64,000 nt of DNA from Adhaeribacter soli. GTDB lineage: Bacteria > Bacteroidota > Bacteroidia > Cytophagales > Hymenobacteraceae. The stretch lies in contig NZ_VTWT01000007.1 in the NCBI RefSeq assembly GCF_008727925.1, forward strand, positions 1 to 64,000, written 5' to 3'. The notes below the pieces were generated by a model that worked only from the letters and a program-made list of their open reading frames with translations, did no database searches and had not been told where the DNA came from. Position 1 is the first letter of the stretch. Each line of letters opens with the position of its first letter. The position numbers and the translations under genes are program-made. Shown here piece by piece: positions 26,389 to 35,364 of the stretch.

Positions 26389-26769
26389 CTATTTTACCGC
26401 AATAGCCGAAATTTCTACATTCACATCTTTAGGTAAACGGCTCACTTCCACGGTTTCGCGGGCCGGCGGGTTGAAAGCAAAGTAGCTGCCGTAGATCTCG
26501 TTTATCCGGGCGAAGTTGTTCATGTCTTTCACGAAGATGGTGCACTTTACAACGTCGGCAAAACCCATTTCCGCTTCCTGTAAAATAGCCTGCAGGTTTT
26601 TCATTACCTGGTGGGTTTCCGCTTCAATGCTCTCGCTGATCAGGTTACCGGTTTGGGCATCCAGCGCGATTTGGCCGGAAATATAAAGCGTGTTGCCTGC
26701 TAAAACGGAGTGGCTGTACGGCCCGATTGGCGCCGGTGCGTTTGGTGAATTTACAATAGTATTTGCCAT
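26389..26769 (-). CDS. RidA family enamine/imine deaminase
   Basis: A 126-residue trimeric cytoplasmic enzyme that hydrolyses reactive enamines and imines released by PLP enzymes such as threonine dehydratase, sparing other enzymes from damage. Signature elements: APAPIGPYSHSVLAGNTLYI near the N-terminus, ISGQIALD, KNLQAILQEAEMGFADVVKC and the C-terminal RETVEVSRLPKDVNVEISAI, where the arginine binds the substrate carboxylate. Length is typical. The gene is alone on its strand; its upstream gap has a T/C-rich stretch of CAAATCTCC-type repeats. Confidence 0.93.
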   Translation of the reverse strand: MANTIVNSPNAPAPIGPYSHSVLAGNTLYISGQIALDAQTGNLISESIEAETHQVMKNLQAILQEAEMGFADVVKCTIFVKDMNNFARINEIYGSYFAFNPPARETVEVSRLPKDVNVEISAIAVK

Positions 26770-26923
26770 AAGAATGAATATTTTAGAAGTTATATTTCAG
26801 GTGGTTGTTAAAGAAAAGGCAGCTTTTTAAATCGTAATTTTCAATTTCCACATCTTCAAATCTCCACATTTTCAGAATTTCCTCATTTAAAACCTATCTT
26901 TACGGCCAAATATACAGAGAAAT

Positions 26924-27598
26924 ATGCAGGTACTTGTTTTAAGCACGCCGGAAATTGCCGCCGAATTCCAACAGAAATTTACCGCTTCGCACCAATATAC
27001 TTTCATCCAAAGCTACGACGAACTGGAAAAGCACCTGCCCCAAACCGAGGTAGTTTTCGATTTTCTACTGCAGGATGAACCGGTCCGCCTGAGCCATTAT
27101 GCCGGTAAAGAGCATTTAACGGTATTCTGCAGCGCGGTAAAAGTGCAACTGGCGGTTTTAGCCCTAAGCGCTGAAAAGGTAACCTGCAATCTGATCGGTT
27201 TTAACGGGTTGCCTACCATGATCAACCGGCAGTACCTGGAAGTTTCTTTGCTGCATGCCCACGGAATAACCAGACTGGAAGAAATCTGTAAGGAACTGGG
27301 TACGGAATATTTAGTAGTGGAAGACCGGGTTGGTCTCGTTACGCCGCGCATTGTCTGCATGATCATTAACGAAGCCTGCTATACTCTGCAGGAAGGTACG
27401 GCCACCGTGCGGGATATCGATCTGGGGATGAAGCTCGGTACCAACTATCCGTTCGGACCGTTTGAATGGGCAAACAAATTAGGCGTACGTAACGTGTACG
27501 AAACCCTGCAGGCCGTTTATGAAGATACCAAAGACGAACGCTACAAGATCTGTCCGCTGCTGAAAACCAAATTCCTGAAGAACGAAGCGTTTGCTTAA
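26924..27598 (+). CDS. 3-hydroxyacyl-CoA dehydrogenase C-terminal-domain protein with degenerate N-domain
   Basis: A 224-residue protein. From about 130 on it reads as the 3HCDH C-terminal domain: GLVTPRIVCMIINEACYTLQ and DIDLGMKLGTNYPFGPFEWA. The first ~125 residues are where the NAD-binding Rossmann domain should be, but no GxGxxG turn is visible and the domain is much shorter than the usual 180 residues. It may still fold like a Rossmann remnant (VLVLSTPEIAAEFQ, EVVFDFLL). Dehydrogenase activity is therefore doubtful; substrate binding or a changed reaction is possible. Monocistronic with its own terminator. Confidence 0.75.
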   Translation: MQVLVLSTPEIAAEFQQKFTASHQYTFIQSYDELEKHLPQTEVVFDFLLQDEPVRLSHYAGKEHLTVFCSAVKVQLAVLALSAEKVTCNLIGFNGLPTMINRQYLEVSLLHAHGITRLEEICKELGTEYLVVEDRVGLVTPRIVCMIINEACYTLQEGTATVRDIDLGMKLGTNYPFGPFEWANKLGVRNVYETLQAVYEDTKDERYKICPLLKTKFLKNEAFA

Positions 27599-27646
27599 GT
27601 TTTTAGATAAAAAGGAATAGCGTATTCGCAAGGAAATGATTTAAAG

Positions 27647-27673
27647 AAAGGCAAGCTGATAGGGCTTGCCTTT
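27647..27673 (+). terminator. intrinsic terminator
   Basis: Stem AAAGGCAAGC (27647-27656) with GCTTGCCTTT (27664-27673), followed by T's, 50 bp after the 3HCDH-type gene. Confidence 0.85.
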
Positions 27674-27727
27674 TTTATGCCTGAACAATAGCGTTTCCCG
27701 GCAGTTAAATAACTAAACCCGGAAGTT

Positions 27728-28492
27728 ATGATGCTACTTATTAGTTTGGGAGTTTTAATATTTTTGCTGCTGACCGGATTTCGGATTGCGCAGGAATACG
27801 AACGGGGCATCATCTTCCGCCTGGGTAGGTATCGCGGCATAAAAGGGCCCGGACTTTATTGGCTTATTCCGTTTTTTGAATGGCAGCAAAAGATCGATAC
27901 CCGCACCCGAACCGTAGATTTGGAACGCCAGGAAACTATAACCAAAGACAGCGTAACCATAAAAGTAAATGCGGTATTGTGGTTCCGGGTGGTGGAGCCA
28001 TCCAGCGCCATTCTGAAGGTAGCCAATTATAATCAGGCGGTTTACCAGCTTTCTATAACCACGTTGCGCAATATTATCGGGCAGCATGTTCTGGACGAAG
28101 TGCTGAAAGAGCGTGAAGAAATTAACCGCAACCTCCAGCGGCTGGTAGACGAAGCCACTTATCCCTGGGGAATTAAAATTGAGATGGTGGAAATGAAAGA
28201 TGTGGAAATTCCGGAATCTATGCAGCGGGCCATGGCGCGGGAGGCAGAAGCCATTCGCGAGAAACGGGCACGCATTATTAAAGCCGAAGCTGAACTGGCC
28301 GCGGCAGAAAAATTGGCAGAAAGTGCCCGGATCATGTCCGAGAGTGCAATTGCTTTGGAATTACGCCGCTTGCAAATGATTTCTGAGATCGGAATCGATA
28401 ATAATACTACCACCGTTATTCTTATGCCTTCCGAATTTTCGAATGCTGCTAAAAGCTTAACGGATCTGGTTAAAGCTCCAAAAACCACATAA
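27728..28492 (+). CDS. SPFH-domain slipin (stomatin-like) membrane protein
   Basis: A 254-residue membrane-anchored scaffold protein. An N-terminal hydrophobic anchor (MMLLISLGVLIFLLLTGFRI) leads into EYERGIIFRLGRYRGIKGPG, the start of the stomatin/prohibitin SPFH domain. The following TVDLERQETITKDSVTIKVN and NAVLWFRVV strands and the coiled-coil helix EAEAIREKRARIIKAEAELA are typical of slipins. Such proteins form ring-like oligomers on membranes. Prokaryotic slipins are often paired with an NfeD protease partner; none is adjacent here. Confidence 0.92.
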   Translation: MMLLISLGVLIFLLLTGFRIAQEYERGIIFRLGRYRGIKGPGLYWLIPFFEWQQKIDTRTRTVDLERQETITKDSVTIKVNAVLWFRVVEPSSAILKVANYNQAVYQLSITTLRNIIGQHVLDEVLKEREEINRNLQRLVDEATYPWGIKIEMVEMKDVEIPESMQRAMAREAEAIREKRARIIKAEAELAAAEKLAESARIMSESAIALELRRLQMISEIGIDNNTTTVILMPSEFSNAAKSLTDLVKAPKTT

Positions 28493-28537
28493 GCTTCAGG
28501 GGATTTTATACAAATTTTATACGAAGCTTAGAAAAAC

Positions 28538-28569
28538 AAAAAGGCAAACCGCTTAAGGTTTGCCTTTTT
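28538..28569. terminator. bidirectional terminator between the slipin gene and glmS
   Basis: Perfect stem AAAAAGGCAAACC (28538-28550) with GGTTTGCCTTTTT (28557-28569), A and T runs at the base on both strands, between converging genes. Confidence 0.88.
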
Positions 28570-28588
28570 ATACTTGAACAATAGCGTT

Positions 28589-30424
28589 TTATTCTACCGT
28601 TACCGATTTTGCCAGGTTACGTGGCTGGTCTACGTTGCAACCGCGCATTACAGCAATGTGGTACGATAATAACTGCAGCGGAATTACCGAGATCAACGGA
28701 ACCAGGGCTTCGTCTACTGCCGGAACCTCGATCACGAACTCAGCCATTTCCGGAATTACATCGTCGCCTTCGGTTACGATGGCAATAATGCGGCCTTTGC
28801 GGGCTTTTACTTCCTGAATGTTGGAAACGATTTTTTCGTAAGAGCTGTCTTTGGTAGCAATTACTACCACCGGCATGTTCTCATCGATCAGCGCGATCGG
28901 GCCGTGCTTCATTTCTGCTGCCGGGTAACCTTCCGCGTGAATGTAAGAGATCTCTTTCAGTTTCAGAGCGCCTTCCAGGGCAACCGGGAAGTTGTAACCA
29001 CGGCCTAAATACAGGAAGTTCGGAACATCTTTGAAAACGTCGGCGATGTGCTGGATCTGGGCATCTAATTTTAATGCTTGTTCTACTTTGGCCGGGATGT
29101 TCTCCATTTCAACCATTAACTGGCGCAAGCGGCTGTTTTCGATCATGCCGCGTTTCTCGGCAACCATCATGGCCATTAAGGTAAGCACCGTTACCTGGGC
29201 CGTGAAGGCTTTGGTTGAGGCTACCCCGATCTCCGGACCGGCGTGGGTGTAAGCACCGGCATCGGAAGCGCGCGCGATAGAAGAACCTACCACGTTGCAA
29301 ACGCCAAAAATAGTAGCGCCTTTCGACTTTGCCAGTTCGATTGCCGCCAGCGTATCGGCTGTTTCGCCGGACTGGGAAATAGCAATTACAATGTCCGTTT
29401 CGCGGATAACCGGGTTCCGGTAACGGAACTCAGAAGCGTATTCCACTTCAACCGGGATCCGGGCAAATTCTTCGAATAAATATTCTGCTACTAAACCCGC
29501 ATGCCAGGAAGTACCGCAAGCTACTACCAGAATGCGGTCGGCAGCAACGAATTTATTAACATACTCCCGGATACCGCCCATCATCAGGTGGTTCTGGTCG
29601 GCAATTAAGCGGCCGCGCATGCTGTCCATGATGGAACGTGGCTGCTCAAAGATCTCTTTCAGCATGAAGTGCTCATAACCGCCTTTTTCAATGGCTTCGA
29701 GCTTCAATTCCAGTTTCTGAATATATGGAGTGGTCTGAACGGCTTCTTTTGTATGGATATCGAGCTTGCCGTCTTTAATAACCGCGATCTCGTAATCGTT
29801 CAGGTAAATAACTTCGTTGGTGTACTCCACGATCGGGGTAGCATCGGAAGCCAGGAAGTATTCGTCTTTGCCTACGCCAATTACCAGCGGGCTGCCTTTA
29901 CGGGCCGCAATTAGTTTATCCGGATCTTCGGCCGATAAAACTACAATGGCATAAGCGCCCACCACTTCGTGTAAAGCAAGGCGAACGGCTTCTTCCAGGG
30001 TGCAGTTGTTATTCTGGTGAATATCTTCGATCAGGTTGATGAATACTTCAGAATCGGTATCGCTGAAAAACTGGTGGCCTCTACCTTGCAGAACCGTTTT
30101 CAGGGCCGCGTAGTTTTCAATAATCCCGTTGTGAATAATAGCGATCCGCTTGGAAGTGGAATAGTGCGGGTGCGCATTGGAGTCGTTTGGTTCGCCGTGC
30201 GTTGCCCAGCGGGTGTGGCCCATACCTACATGCGCGTGGGTATTGCTGTCGCCGATAAATTTTTCTAAGTCGCTTACTTTGCCTTTTTTCTTATAAACGT
30301 TTAAATCTCCGTTTAACAAAGCAATACCGGCGCTGTCGTAACCCCGGTATTCCAATCTTTTCAATCCTTTCAGGATGATCGGGCATGCTTCACGATGCCC
30401 AATGTATGCTACGATTCCGCACAT
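28589..30424 (-). CDS. glmS: glutamine--fructose-6-phosphate aminotransferase (isomerizing)
   Basis: Makes glucosamine-6-phosphate from fructose-6-phosphate and glutamine, the first step to UDP-GlcNAc for peptidoglycan and LPS. The 611 residues match the family. The N-terminal glutaminase begins MCGIVAYIG with the catalytic Cys2, and has the GHTRWATHGEPNDSNAHPH loop. Two SIS domains follow (VACGTSWHAGLVAEYL, AISQSGETADTLAAI; LYLGRGYNFPVALEGALKLK), and the C-terminus DQPRNLAKSVTVE is the conserved tail. A DUF4270 gene lies just upstream, so it may share a transcript. No glmS ribozyme was seen. Confidence 0.97.
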   Translation of the reverse strand: MCGIVAYIGHREACPIILKGLKRLEYRGYDSAGIALLNGDLNVYKKKGKVSDLEKFIGDSNTHAHVGMGHTRWATHGEPNDSNAHPHYSTSKRIAIIHNGIIENYAALKTVLQGRGHQFFSDTDSEVFINLIEDIHQNNNCTLEEAVRLALHEVVGAYAIVVLSAEDPDKLIAARKGSPLVIGVGKDEYFLASDATPIVEYTNEVIYLNDYEIAVIKDGKLDIHTKEAVQTTPYIQKLELKLEAIEKGGYEHFMLKEIFEQPRSIMDSMRGRLIADQNHLMMGGIREYVNKFVAADRILVVACGTSWHAGLVAEYLFEEFARIPVEVEYASEFRYRNPVIRETDIVIAISQSGETADTLAAIELAKSKGATIFGVCNVVGSSIARASDAGAYTHAGPEIGVASTKAFTAQVTVLTLMAMMVAEKRGMIENSRLRQLMVEMENIPAKVEQALKLDAQIQHIADVFKDVPNFLYLGRGYNFPVALEGALKLKEISYIHAEGYPAAEMKHGPIALIDENMPVVVIATKDSSYEKIVSNIQEVKARKGRIIAIVTEGDDVIPEMAEFVIEVPAVDEALVPLISVIPLQLLSYHIAVMRGCNVDQPRNLAKSVTVE

Positions 30425-30472
30425 ATAGTTTTTTCAGTTTAAATGGTGCTGGTTGCACCTTTTATAAAACTC

Positions 30473-31867
30473 CTATTGGTTTAATGTTGAGTAATAAATT
30501 CTGAGTTGGATGCCTTTGCCGGCGGTGCTTATAATGCTTCTGTTTACCGTAATAGTTCCCGGAAAAGCAAGTCCGGCTGCTGTTGCAGTAAAGGAATCTT
30601 CCGGTACCGGCGAAACAATTACGCCATTGTTGGGTTTTTGTTTATCTACCAGCGCCTGCACGTAAGAAGTAATATCGGCTTTGTAGAAAGAGCTGTCGGT
30701 ATTGTAAAGGGCTCTTAACGGGCGGGTAATGCCCAGCGCCGGCGCATCGCCCCGCTGTACGGCATACGCTACCCCGCCGGAGGTTTTAGCCACCCGTTTG
30801 CCGGGCGTGCTTTCATACAGGAAAATACCCGAGGAAGGCCTGGTTACGGTACCAATGGAACCAATGGTGCCGGCTTTTACCGGCAGAATAAGTTCGGCAT
30901 AATTAATATACACATTCCCTTTTCCATCTTTAAAGTTCTCGAGGCCAGGAAACGTAATGCGGGTTTTTACGCCGGTATTTTCCTGGATATACGTGACGTC
31001 GCCGGTCTCGGCAGACGGTACTTCCATGGCCGGTGCAATCTTTAATTTACCCTGACGGTCGGCTTTTATGCCGTTAAAATAGGCATCGGGGCTTAAAGTG
31101 AAATTATGGGATTTGGTTTTTCCAGCCTGGTCTTTGAAATACAGGTTAAGCCCTGCTATACTTAGCTGGGTTCCGGCGCTATCGGGAGAAGTATTCAGCC
31201 CTATAATGCTACCGGATGCAGAGTTGGCAGCAGGAGCAATGGCTATGCCTTTCAGGTAATTGCGGAAGGCCTCCTGGGTAGAAAAATCAGCCGTGCCGGA
31301 TTTGCTCATCAGTTCGTTGGCAAAGTTCTGGTCCAGCTTAATGCGCAGCAGGCGGCTGTATTCTTTCCCATTGCTGCTTAGTCGGTTCTTCCGTGGTTTA
31401 AACGTAATACTTCCCAGGGTTGCATCGGTGGCCAATACATCCGTAGAGAAATACGTTTTAGCGTCGATAAAAGGCTCGCTCAGCCTTTTTACATCCAGGG
31501 TAATGCTGATCGTAGTGTCGCCGTAGTAATAGCCACTATAAGACAGCACCAATACGGCGGAGTCAGCAGTTCTGGAGGGAGCATCGAAGGTAACGTTTGT
31601 GCCGTTAAGGTTTACGCGGGTATAATGCGTAGCCGTAATCGTGCCCAGTTCTCCATCGGTAGTTTTACCAACCACAATTGGTTTTCCTTTAAATGCTAAT
31701 ATTGAGTCGGGCTCAACAATGGTGGCGGCCGAAACGGCGTTGGTGCCGAAAGTTGTGCCTAAGGTGTTGCCTTGCAGGTTAAGCCCGATATCTGATGGTT
31801 TTTCGCAGGATGCTAGAGTAATTAGAGAAAGAAGGAATAAATATACGCTGCTAGTTCGCAAGTTCAT
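30473..31867 (-). CDS. DUF4270 family lipoprotein
   Basis: A 464-residue outer-membrane lipoprotein of unknown function. I start at the ATG complementing 31865-31867, which gives a normal lipoprotein signal (LFLLSLITLASC); a start at 31912 only adds residues before the signal. The DUF4270 opening EKPSDIGLNLQGNTLGTTFG and the middle YINYAELILPVKAG are typical. The start overlaps the end of the GT5-domain gene by 17 bp, so translation is likely coupled. The same order (glmS, DUF4270, GT5 domain, panC divergent) is, as I recall, widely kept in this phylum. Confidence 0.85.
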   Translation of the reverse strand: MNLRTSSVYLFLLSLITLASCEKPSDIGLNLQGNTLGTTFGTNAVSAATIVEPDSILAFKGKPIVVGKTTDGELGTITATHYTRVNLNGTNVTFDAPSRTADSAVLVLSYSGYYYGDTTISITLDVKRLSEPFIDAKTYFSTDVLATDATLGSITFKPRKNRLSSNGKEYSRLLRIKLDQNFANELMSKSGTADFSTQEAFRNYLKGIAIAPAANSASGSIIGLNTSPDSAGTQLSIAGLNLYFKDQAGKTKSHNFTLSPDAYFNGIKADRQGKLKIAPAMEVPSAETGDVTYIQENTGVKTRITFPGLENFKDGKGNVYINYAELILPVKAGTIGSIGTVTRPSSGIFLYESTPGKRVAKTSGGVAYAVQRGDAPALGITRPLRALYNTDSSFYKADITSYVQALVDKQKPNNGVIVSPVPEDSFTATAAGLAFPGTITVNRSIISTAGKGIQLRIYYSTLNQ

Positions 31868-32663
31868 TATACAGGTTGTAGTAAGAGTCGAGCTGGTTTT
31901 CGTCCTGCTCAATTTCGTTAATGGTTTTCGTTTTTCTGAACTCGTTGAAGAGCACGTTCATGTTGTCGCTGAAATCGTCGTCGGACTTAATAACGGTGTC
32001 CGCATATTCCATACCAACTTTCACGAACGCATCGTAGTCTGCCGATTTCAGGCTGCCCAGCATGCTGTCTTCAATGTCGAGCATTTTTACTTTTTCAAGT
32101 AAATCGCCCTCAAATTTATAGGAAAATTCGTTGTTGCAAACAGTAAACACAGATTTTGCATCTTTGAAGATCGGATCTTTTTTATAGGTCGACTTCAGGT
32201 ACATCGGAATCAGGCCGGTCATCCAGTCGTAGCAGTGTACAATATCCGGCGACCAACCCAGTTTTTTAACGGTTTCGAGTACGCCTTTGCAGAAGAAAAT
32301 GGCGCGTTCGTCGTTATCGGCGTGAAATTTATTGTCTTTATCTACCAGCGCAGACTTGCGGTGGAAATAATCGTCGTTGTCGATAAAATAAACCTGTAAC
32401 TTGGCGTTCGGAATGGAAGCAACCTTAATTACCAGCGGTTTTTCTTCTTCGCCTACGGCAATGTTAATACCCGACAGGCGCACTACTTCGTGTAACCGGT
32501 TCTTGCGTTCGTTAATTAAACCGAAGCGCGGCACAAAAATACGGATTTCCATCCCTCTTTCCTGCATTGCCTGAGGCAACATTCTCAGAAAGTCTGCTAC
32601 TTTTGTGGTTTGTAAGAAAGGGTTAATTTCAGTGGCGACATAAAGGATTCTGAGTTTCGACAT
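31851..32663 (-). CDS. glycogen/starch synthase GT5 catalytic-domain protein (single-domain)
   Basis: A 270-residue protein matching only the N-terminal GT5 half of glycogen synthase; the C-terminal GT1 half with the ADP-glucose site is absent. I use the ATG complementing 32661-32663 (MSKLRILYVATEINPFLQ), since the upstream ATG at 32711 adds residues before the conserved first strand. Visible: KVADFLRMLPQAMQERGMEI, IVHCYDWMTGLIPMYLK (the HxxDW segment) and VFTVCNNEFSYKFEGD. The family's KxGGL ADP-glucose motif is altered to KTTKVADF. Synthase activity on its own is doubtful. It lies divergent from panC. Confidence 0.85.
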   Translation of the reverse strand: MSKLRILYVATEINPFLQTTKVADFLRMLPQAMQERGMEIRIFVPRFGLINERKNRLHEVVRLSGINIAVGEEEKPLVIKVASIPNAKLQVYFIDNDDYFHRKSALVDKDNKFHADNDERAIFFCKGVLETVKKLGWSPDIVHCYDWMTGLIPMYLKSTYKKDPIFKDAKSVFTVCNNEFSYKFEGDLLEKVKMLDIEDSMLGSLKSADYDAFVKVGMEYADTVIKSDDDFSDNMNVLFNEFRKTKTINEIEQDENQLDSYYNLYNELAN

Positions 32664-32806
32664 AGGATAGGAAAGTTTATTTTCGTTTGGGCAAAGGTAT
32701 TGGTAATGCAAAATTACAAAAAATATCTCTAATTTTCAAATTTTTATCTGGTAACAGTAGAAGCGTTTGCTTTTTTGGTGCTTTTAAGTACCGTTTTATA
32801 TATTAA

Positions 32807-33652
32807 ATGAAACAAATAACCACCATTAGTGAAATGCGCGCCGAGGCGGAGAAGTTGCGCATTTCCGGAAAAACGATCGGGTTTGTGCCTACCATGGGCG
32901 CTTTGCACGAAGGCCATTTGCACCTGATCCGGGCTTCGGTATCGGAAAATGATATTACGGTTTGCAGTATATTCGTGAACCCCACTCAATTCAACAACGC
33001 GGAAGATTTCCGGCTTTACCCCCGCATCGAGGAGCAGGATGCCCTGATGCTGGAAGCGGCCAATTGTGATATTCTATTTATGCCTTCTGCCGCAGAAATG
33101 TATCCGGCCACGGCCAGAGTGCATTTTAATTTCGGCGAGCTGGAAACGGTTATGGAAGGCGCTCACCGGCCCGGTCATTTTAACGGCGTAGCCTTAATTG
33201 TAAGCAAGCTTTTCCATATCGTGCAGCCGCATCGGGCTTATTTTGGGCAGAAGGACCTGCAGCAATACGCAATTATCCGGCAAATGGTTACAGATCTCAA
33301 TTTTAATCTGGAAGTGGTCCGCTATCCGATTGTTAGAGAGGAAGATGGCCTGGCCATGAGCAGCCGGAACCGCCGCCTGACTGCTGAGCAACGGGAAATT
33401 GCGCCGCAACTGCATCATGCCTTGGTGCTGGCCAAAAACATGCTGCCAAACTATAGCCTGCTGCAGATCAAAAATGCGGTAGCCGATTACCTGAACGATT
33501 ATCCGGAAATAAGATTAGAGTATTTCGAAATAGTTGATTCCGTTTCGCTGCAGCCCATAAATGAACCGGAAGGGCCTCAGGAAGTGGCCTTGTGCCTAGC
33601 AGCTTTTTTAGGTGAAATCAGGCTGATCGATAATATTGTAACGGTAGTTTAA
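32807..33652 (+). CDS. panC: pantothenate synthetase (pantoate--beta-alanine ligase)
   Basis: ATP-dependent ligase joining pantoate and beta-alanine in the last step of vitamin B5 synthesis. The 281 residues match the family. The HIGH-type nucleotide motif is PTMGALHEGH (28-37), the pantoate site includes NPTQF (58-62), and the KMSKS-like loop is MSSRNRR (184-190). GQKDLQQYAIIRQMV is also typical. It starts 143 bp from the divergent GT5 gene. panD, which often follows panC in this phylum, is not found here; two palindromic elements fill the downstream gap instead. Confidence 0.96.
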   Translation: MKQITTISEMRAEAEKLRISGKTIGFVPTMGALHEGHLHLIRASVSENDITVCSIFVNPTQFNNAEDFRLYPRIEEQDALMLEAANCDILFMPSAAEMYPATARVHFNFGELETVMEGAHRPGHFNGVALIVSKLFHIVQPHRAYFGQKDLQQYAIIRQMVTDLNFNLEVVRYPIVREEDGLAMSSRNRRLTAEQREIAPQLHHALVLAKNMLPNYSLLQIKNAVADYLNDYPEIRLEYFEIVDSVSLQPINEPEGPQEVALCLAAFLGEIRLIDNIVTVV

Positions 33653-33700
33653 GTTGCTGAAAAAGTAAGGCCGGGAAAAAAGGAGCGTGTCTGGAGTTTT

Positions 33701-33894
33701 GGCCATAGCCGTCAAGCCAGGCTAACTTATTGAGTCATTCTGAGCTTGTCGAAGAAACTTATGGAAATTACAATGACAAAGCGAGCGTAGCAAGATTTGT
33801 CTTACTATTAAATTTTAGATATACGGCTCCATAAGTTCCCTCGACTGGCGCTCGGGATGACCAAATAAAGTGGCTTAGCCTGAAGGCTATGGAG
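33701..33894. repeat. 194-bp imperfect palindromic element
   Basis: Arms of about 65 bp (33701-33764 and 33829-33894) pair imperfectly around an AT-rich centre. Recognisable paired pieces are GGCCATAGCC with GGCTATGG, GTCATTCTGAGC with GCTCGGGATGAC, and AACTTATGG with CCATAAGTT. The GTCAT..GAGC part is the repeat type common between Bacteroidota genes. It lies in the gene-free stretch after panC. Confidence 0.7.
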
Positions 33895-33939
33895 TTTTGG
33901 TATTAATTTCTTCCCGGCTGAATTCTTTATTTGAATTTT

Positions 33940-34067
33940 CATTGCCGTCTGCTTTAGCTGACGGATGCAGGCTGCCAAAATTCAGCATTATCTCTTCCTG
34001 TTATGTCGTTTTGGCTAAAGCCGAAATTGAAAATCTTTTAAACCGTCAGCTAAAGCAGACGGCAATG
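33940..34067. repeat. palindromic element B, copy 1
   Basis: Perfect 25-bp ends (33940-33964 and 34043-34067), core GCCGTCTGCTTTAGCTGACG, around a 78-bp interior that itself holds a weaker dyad. A second copy lies at 53751-53892 and a half copy at 50448-50472. Together with the 194-bp element it accounts for most of the 656-bp gap between panC and the flippase gene. Confidence 0.8.
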
Positions 34068-34308
34068 AAGCCGGCAAATGGAGTGATAAACCTGATTGGT
34101 TTGAAATAAGGATAACGATTAGGCTTGTGCTGGGCTTGGTCAGATCGGGTGATAAGGCATTGAAAGCCAGTGTGTATTTTCGTTTGCAGGATCAGGGAGT
34201 AAACTGTTCCGGGGAAAATGTTTACTTTTGTAAGTTCAGGACTGAAACGGTGGCACATAGCCGGCTTTTTTGCCTGAAAAGATACCGTTTTCATTTTCTT
34301 TTGCCTTC

Positions 34309-35364
34309 ATGAAGAAGCTGCTTAACATTTTAAAATACTTCCTGCTGTTTGCCCTTTCCATGTTCCTGATGTGGTACGCCCTGAAAGGAATCGATTTTCA
34401 ATTGGTTTTAAAGCAGCTTCAGAAGGCCAATTATTTCTGGATCTTTGTTTCGTTAACCATTGCGGCAACCGGTTATTTCAGCCGGGCCTACCGCTGGAAA
34501 ATGCAGATCGACCCTACCGGCCATAAGGCAAGTTTTTGGGCGGTTTACAATGCCATGATGGTGGGCTACCTGGCCAATCTGGTGCTGCCCCGCGCCGGCG
34601 AAGTGATCCGCTGCAGCGTTTTAAAACGGACCGATGCCATTCCGGTTAAAGTTTCTTTGGGAACAGTAATTACGGAGCGGGTAATAGATCTGGTTATTCT
34701 GCTAAGTTTAATCACGCTTACCTTTTTTGTGGAATTCGACCGCCTGCACGAATTTTTCCTCGGCTTCTTTAACGACAAGTACAATTCCTTTCAGGAAAAC
34801 AGCTTTCTGATCTATAGTATTGTCGGCACGATGCTGCTGCTTACGCTGGTTGGGGTGATATTGCTGATCATTTACCTGAACCGCCTTCGGGAGAACGTCT
34901 ATTTTGTGAAGCTGGTAACATTTATCCGGGGTATCCTGGACGGCGTTTTCAGTATCATGAAGCTCGAAAAGAAAGGTGTATTCGTTTTTCATACGCTTTT
35001 TGTGTGGTTCACCTATTATATAATGGGCTACATTGCCTTTTTTGCCATTCCGGCAACCAATGGTCTGGGATTGAATGTGGCGCTGGCCGTGTTCGTGATC
35101 GGTGGTCTGGGAATGGCGGCGCCGGTGCAGGGCGGGATCGGTATTTTTCACCTGATGGTACAAGCCGCTTTGCTGCTTTACGGGCTTTCGAAAGAATCCG
35201 GAATGGCTTATGCGCTCATCGTACATACTTCGCAGACCTTGTTGGTAGTTATAATGGGTGGAATTAGTTTTGTAATGAGCATGCTGAAAAGCCGCCGGCA
35301 GCCGGAAGAAGCCTTGCTGTCCGAAGAAAATGAAATAAACGTAGCCCATGACTTCAGCCGATAA
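34309..35364 (+). CDS. lysylphosphatidylglycerol synthase TM-region family protein (YbhN/UPF0104)
   Basis: A 351-residue polytopic inner-membrane protein, flippase-like. I start at the ATG at 34309 (MKKLLNILKYFLLFALSMFL); the ATG at 34270 adds 13 non-hydrophobic residues. Family signs: GYFSRAYRWKMQID, YNAMMVGYLANLVLPRAGEV (the conserved N-LP-R-GE motif), VITERVIDLVIL and GGLGMAAPVQGGIGIFHLMV. The catalytic lysyl-transferase domain of MprF is absent, so it is a stand-alone membrane part; its lipid substrate is unknown. Its end overlaps rfaE2 by 17 bp, which suggests an envelope-related operon with the next two genes. Confidence 0.88.
   Translation: MKKLLNILKYFLLFALSMFLMWYALKGIDFQLVLKQLQKANYFWIFVSLTIAATGYFSRAYRWKMQIDPTGHKASFWAVYNAMMVGYLANLVLPRAGEVIRCSVLKRTDAIPVKVSLGTVITERVIDLVILLSLITLTFFVEFDRLHEFFLGFFNDKYNSFQENSFLIYSIVGTMLLLTLVGVILLIIYLNRLRENVYFVKLVTFIRGILDGVFSIMKLEKKGVFVFHTLFVWFTYYIMGYIAFFAIPATNGLGLNVALAVFVIGGLGMAAPVQGGIGIFHLMVQAALLLYGLSKESGMAYALIVHTSQTLLVVIMGGISFVMSMLKSRRQPEEALLSEENEINVAHDFSR

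Noticed and set aside
28400-30500. glmS ribozyme riboswitch
   Set aside because: The upstream gap of glmS is short and shows no ribozyme core; Bacteroidota do not normally use it.
33701-34067. CRISPR array suggested by repeated palindromes
   Set aside because: The repeats are not evenly spaced, differ from each other and have no cas genes nearby.
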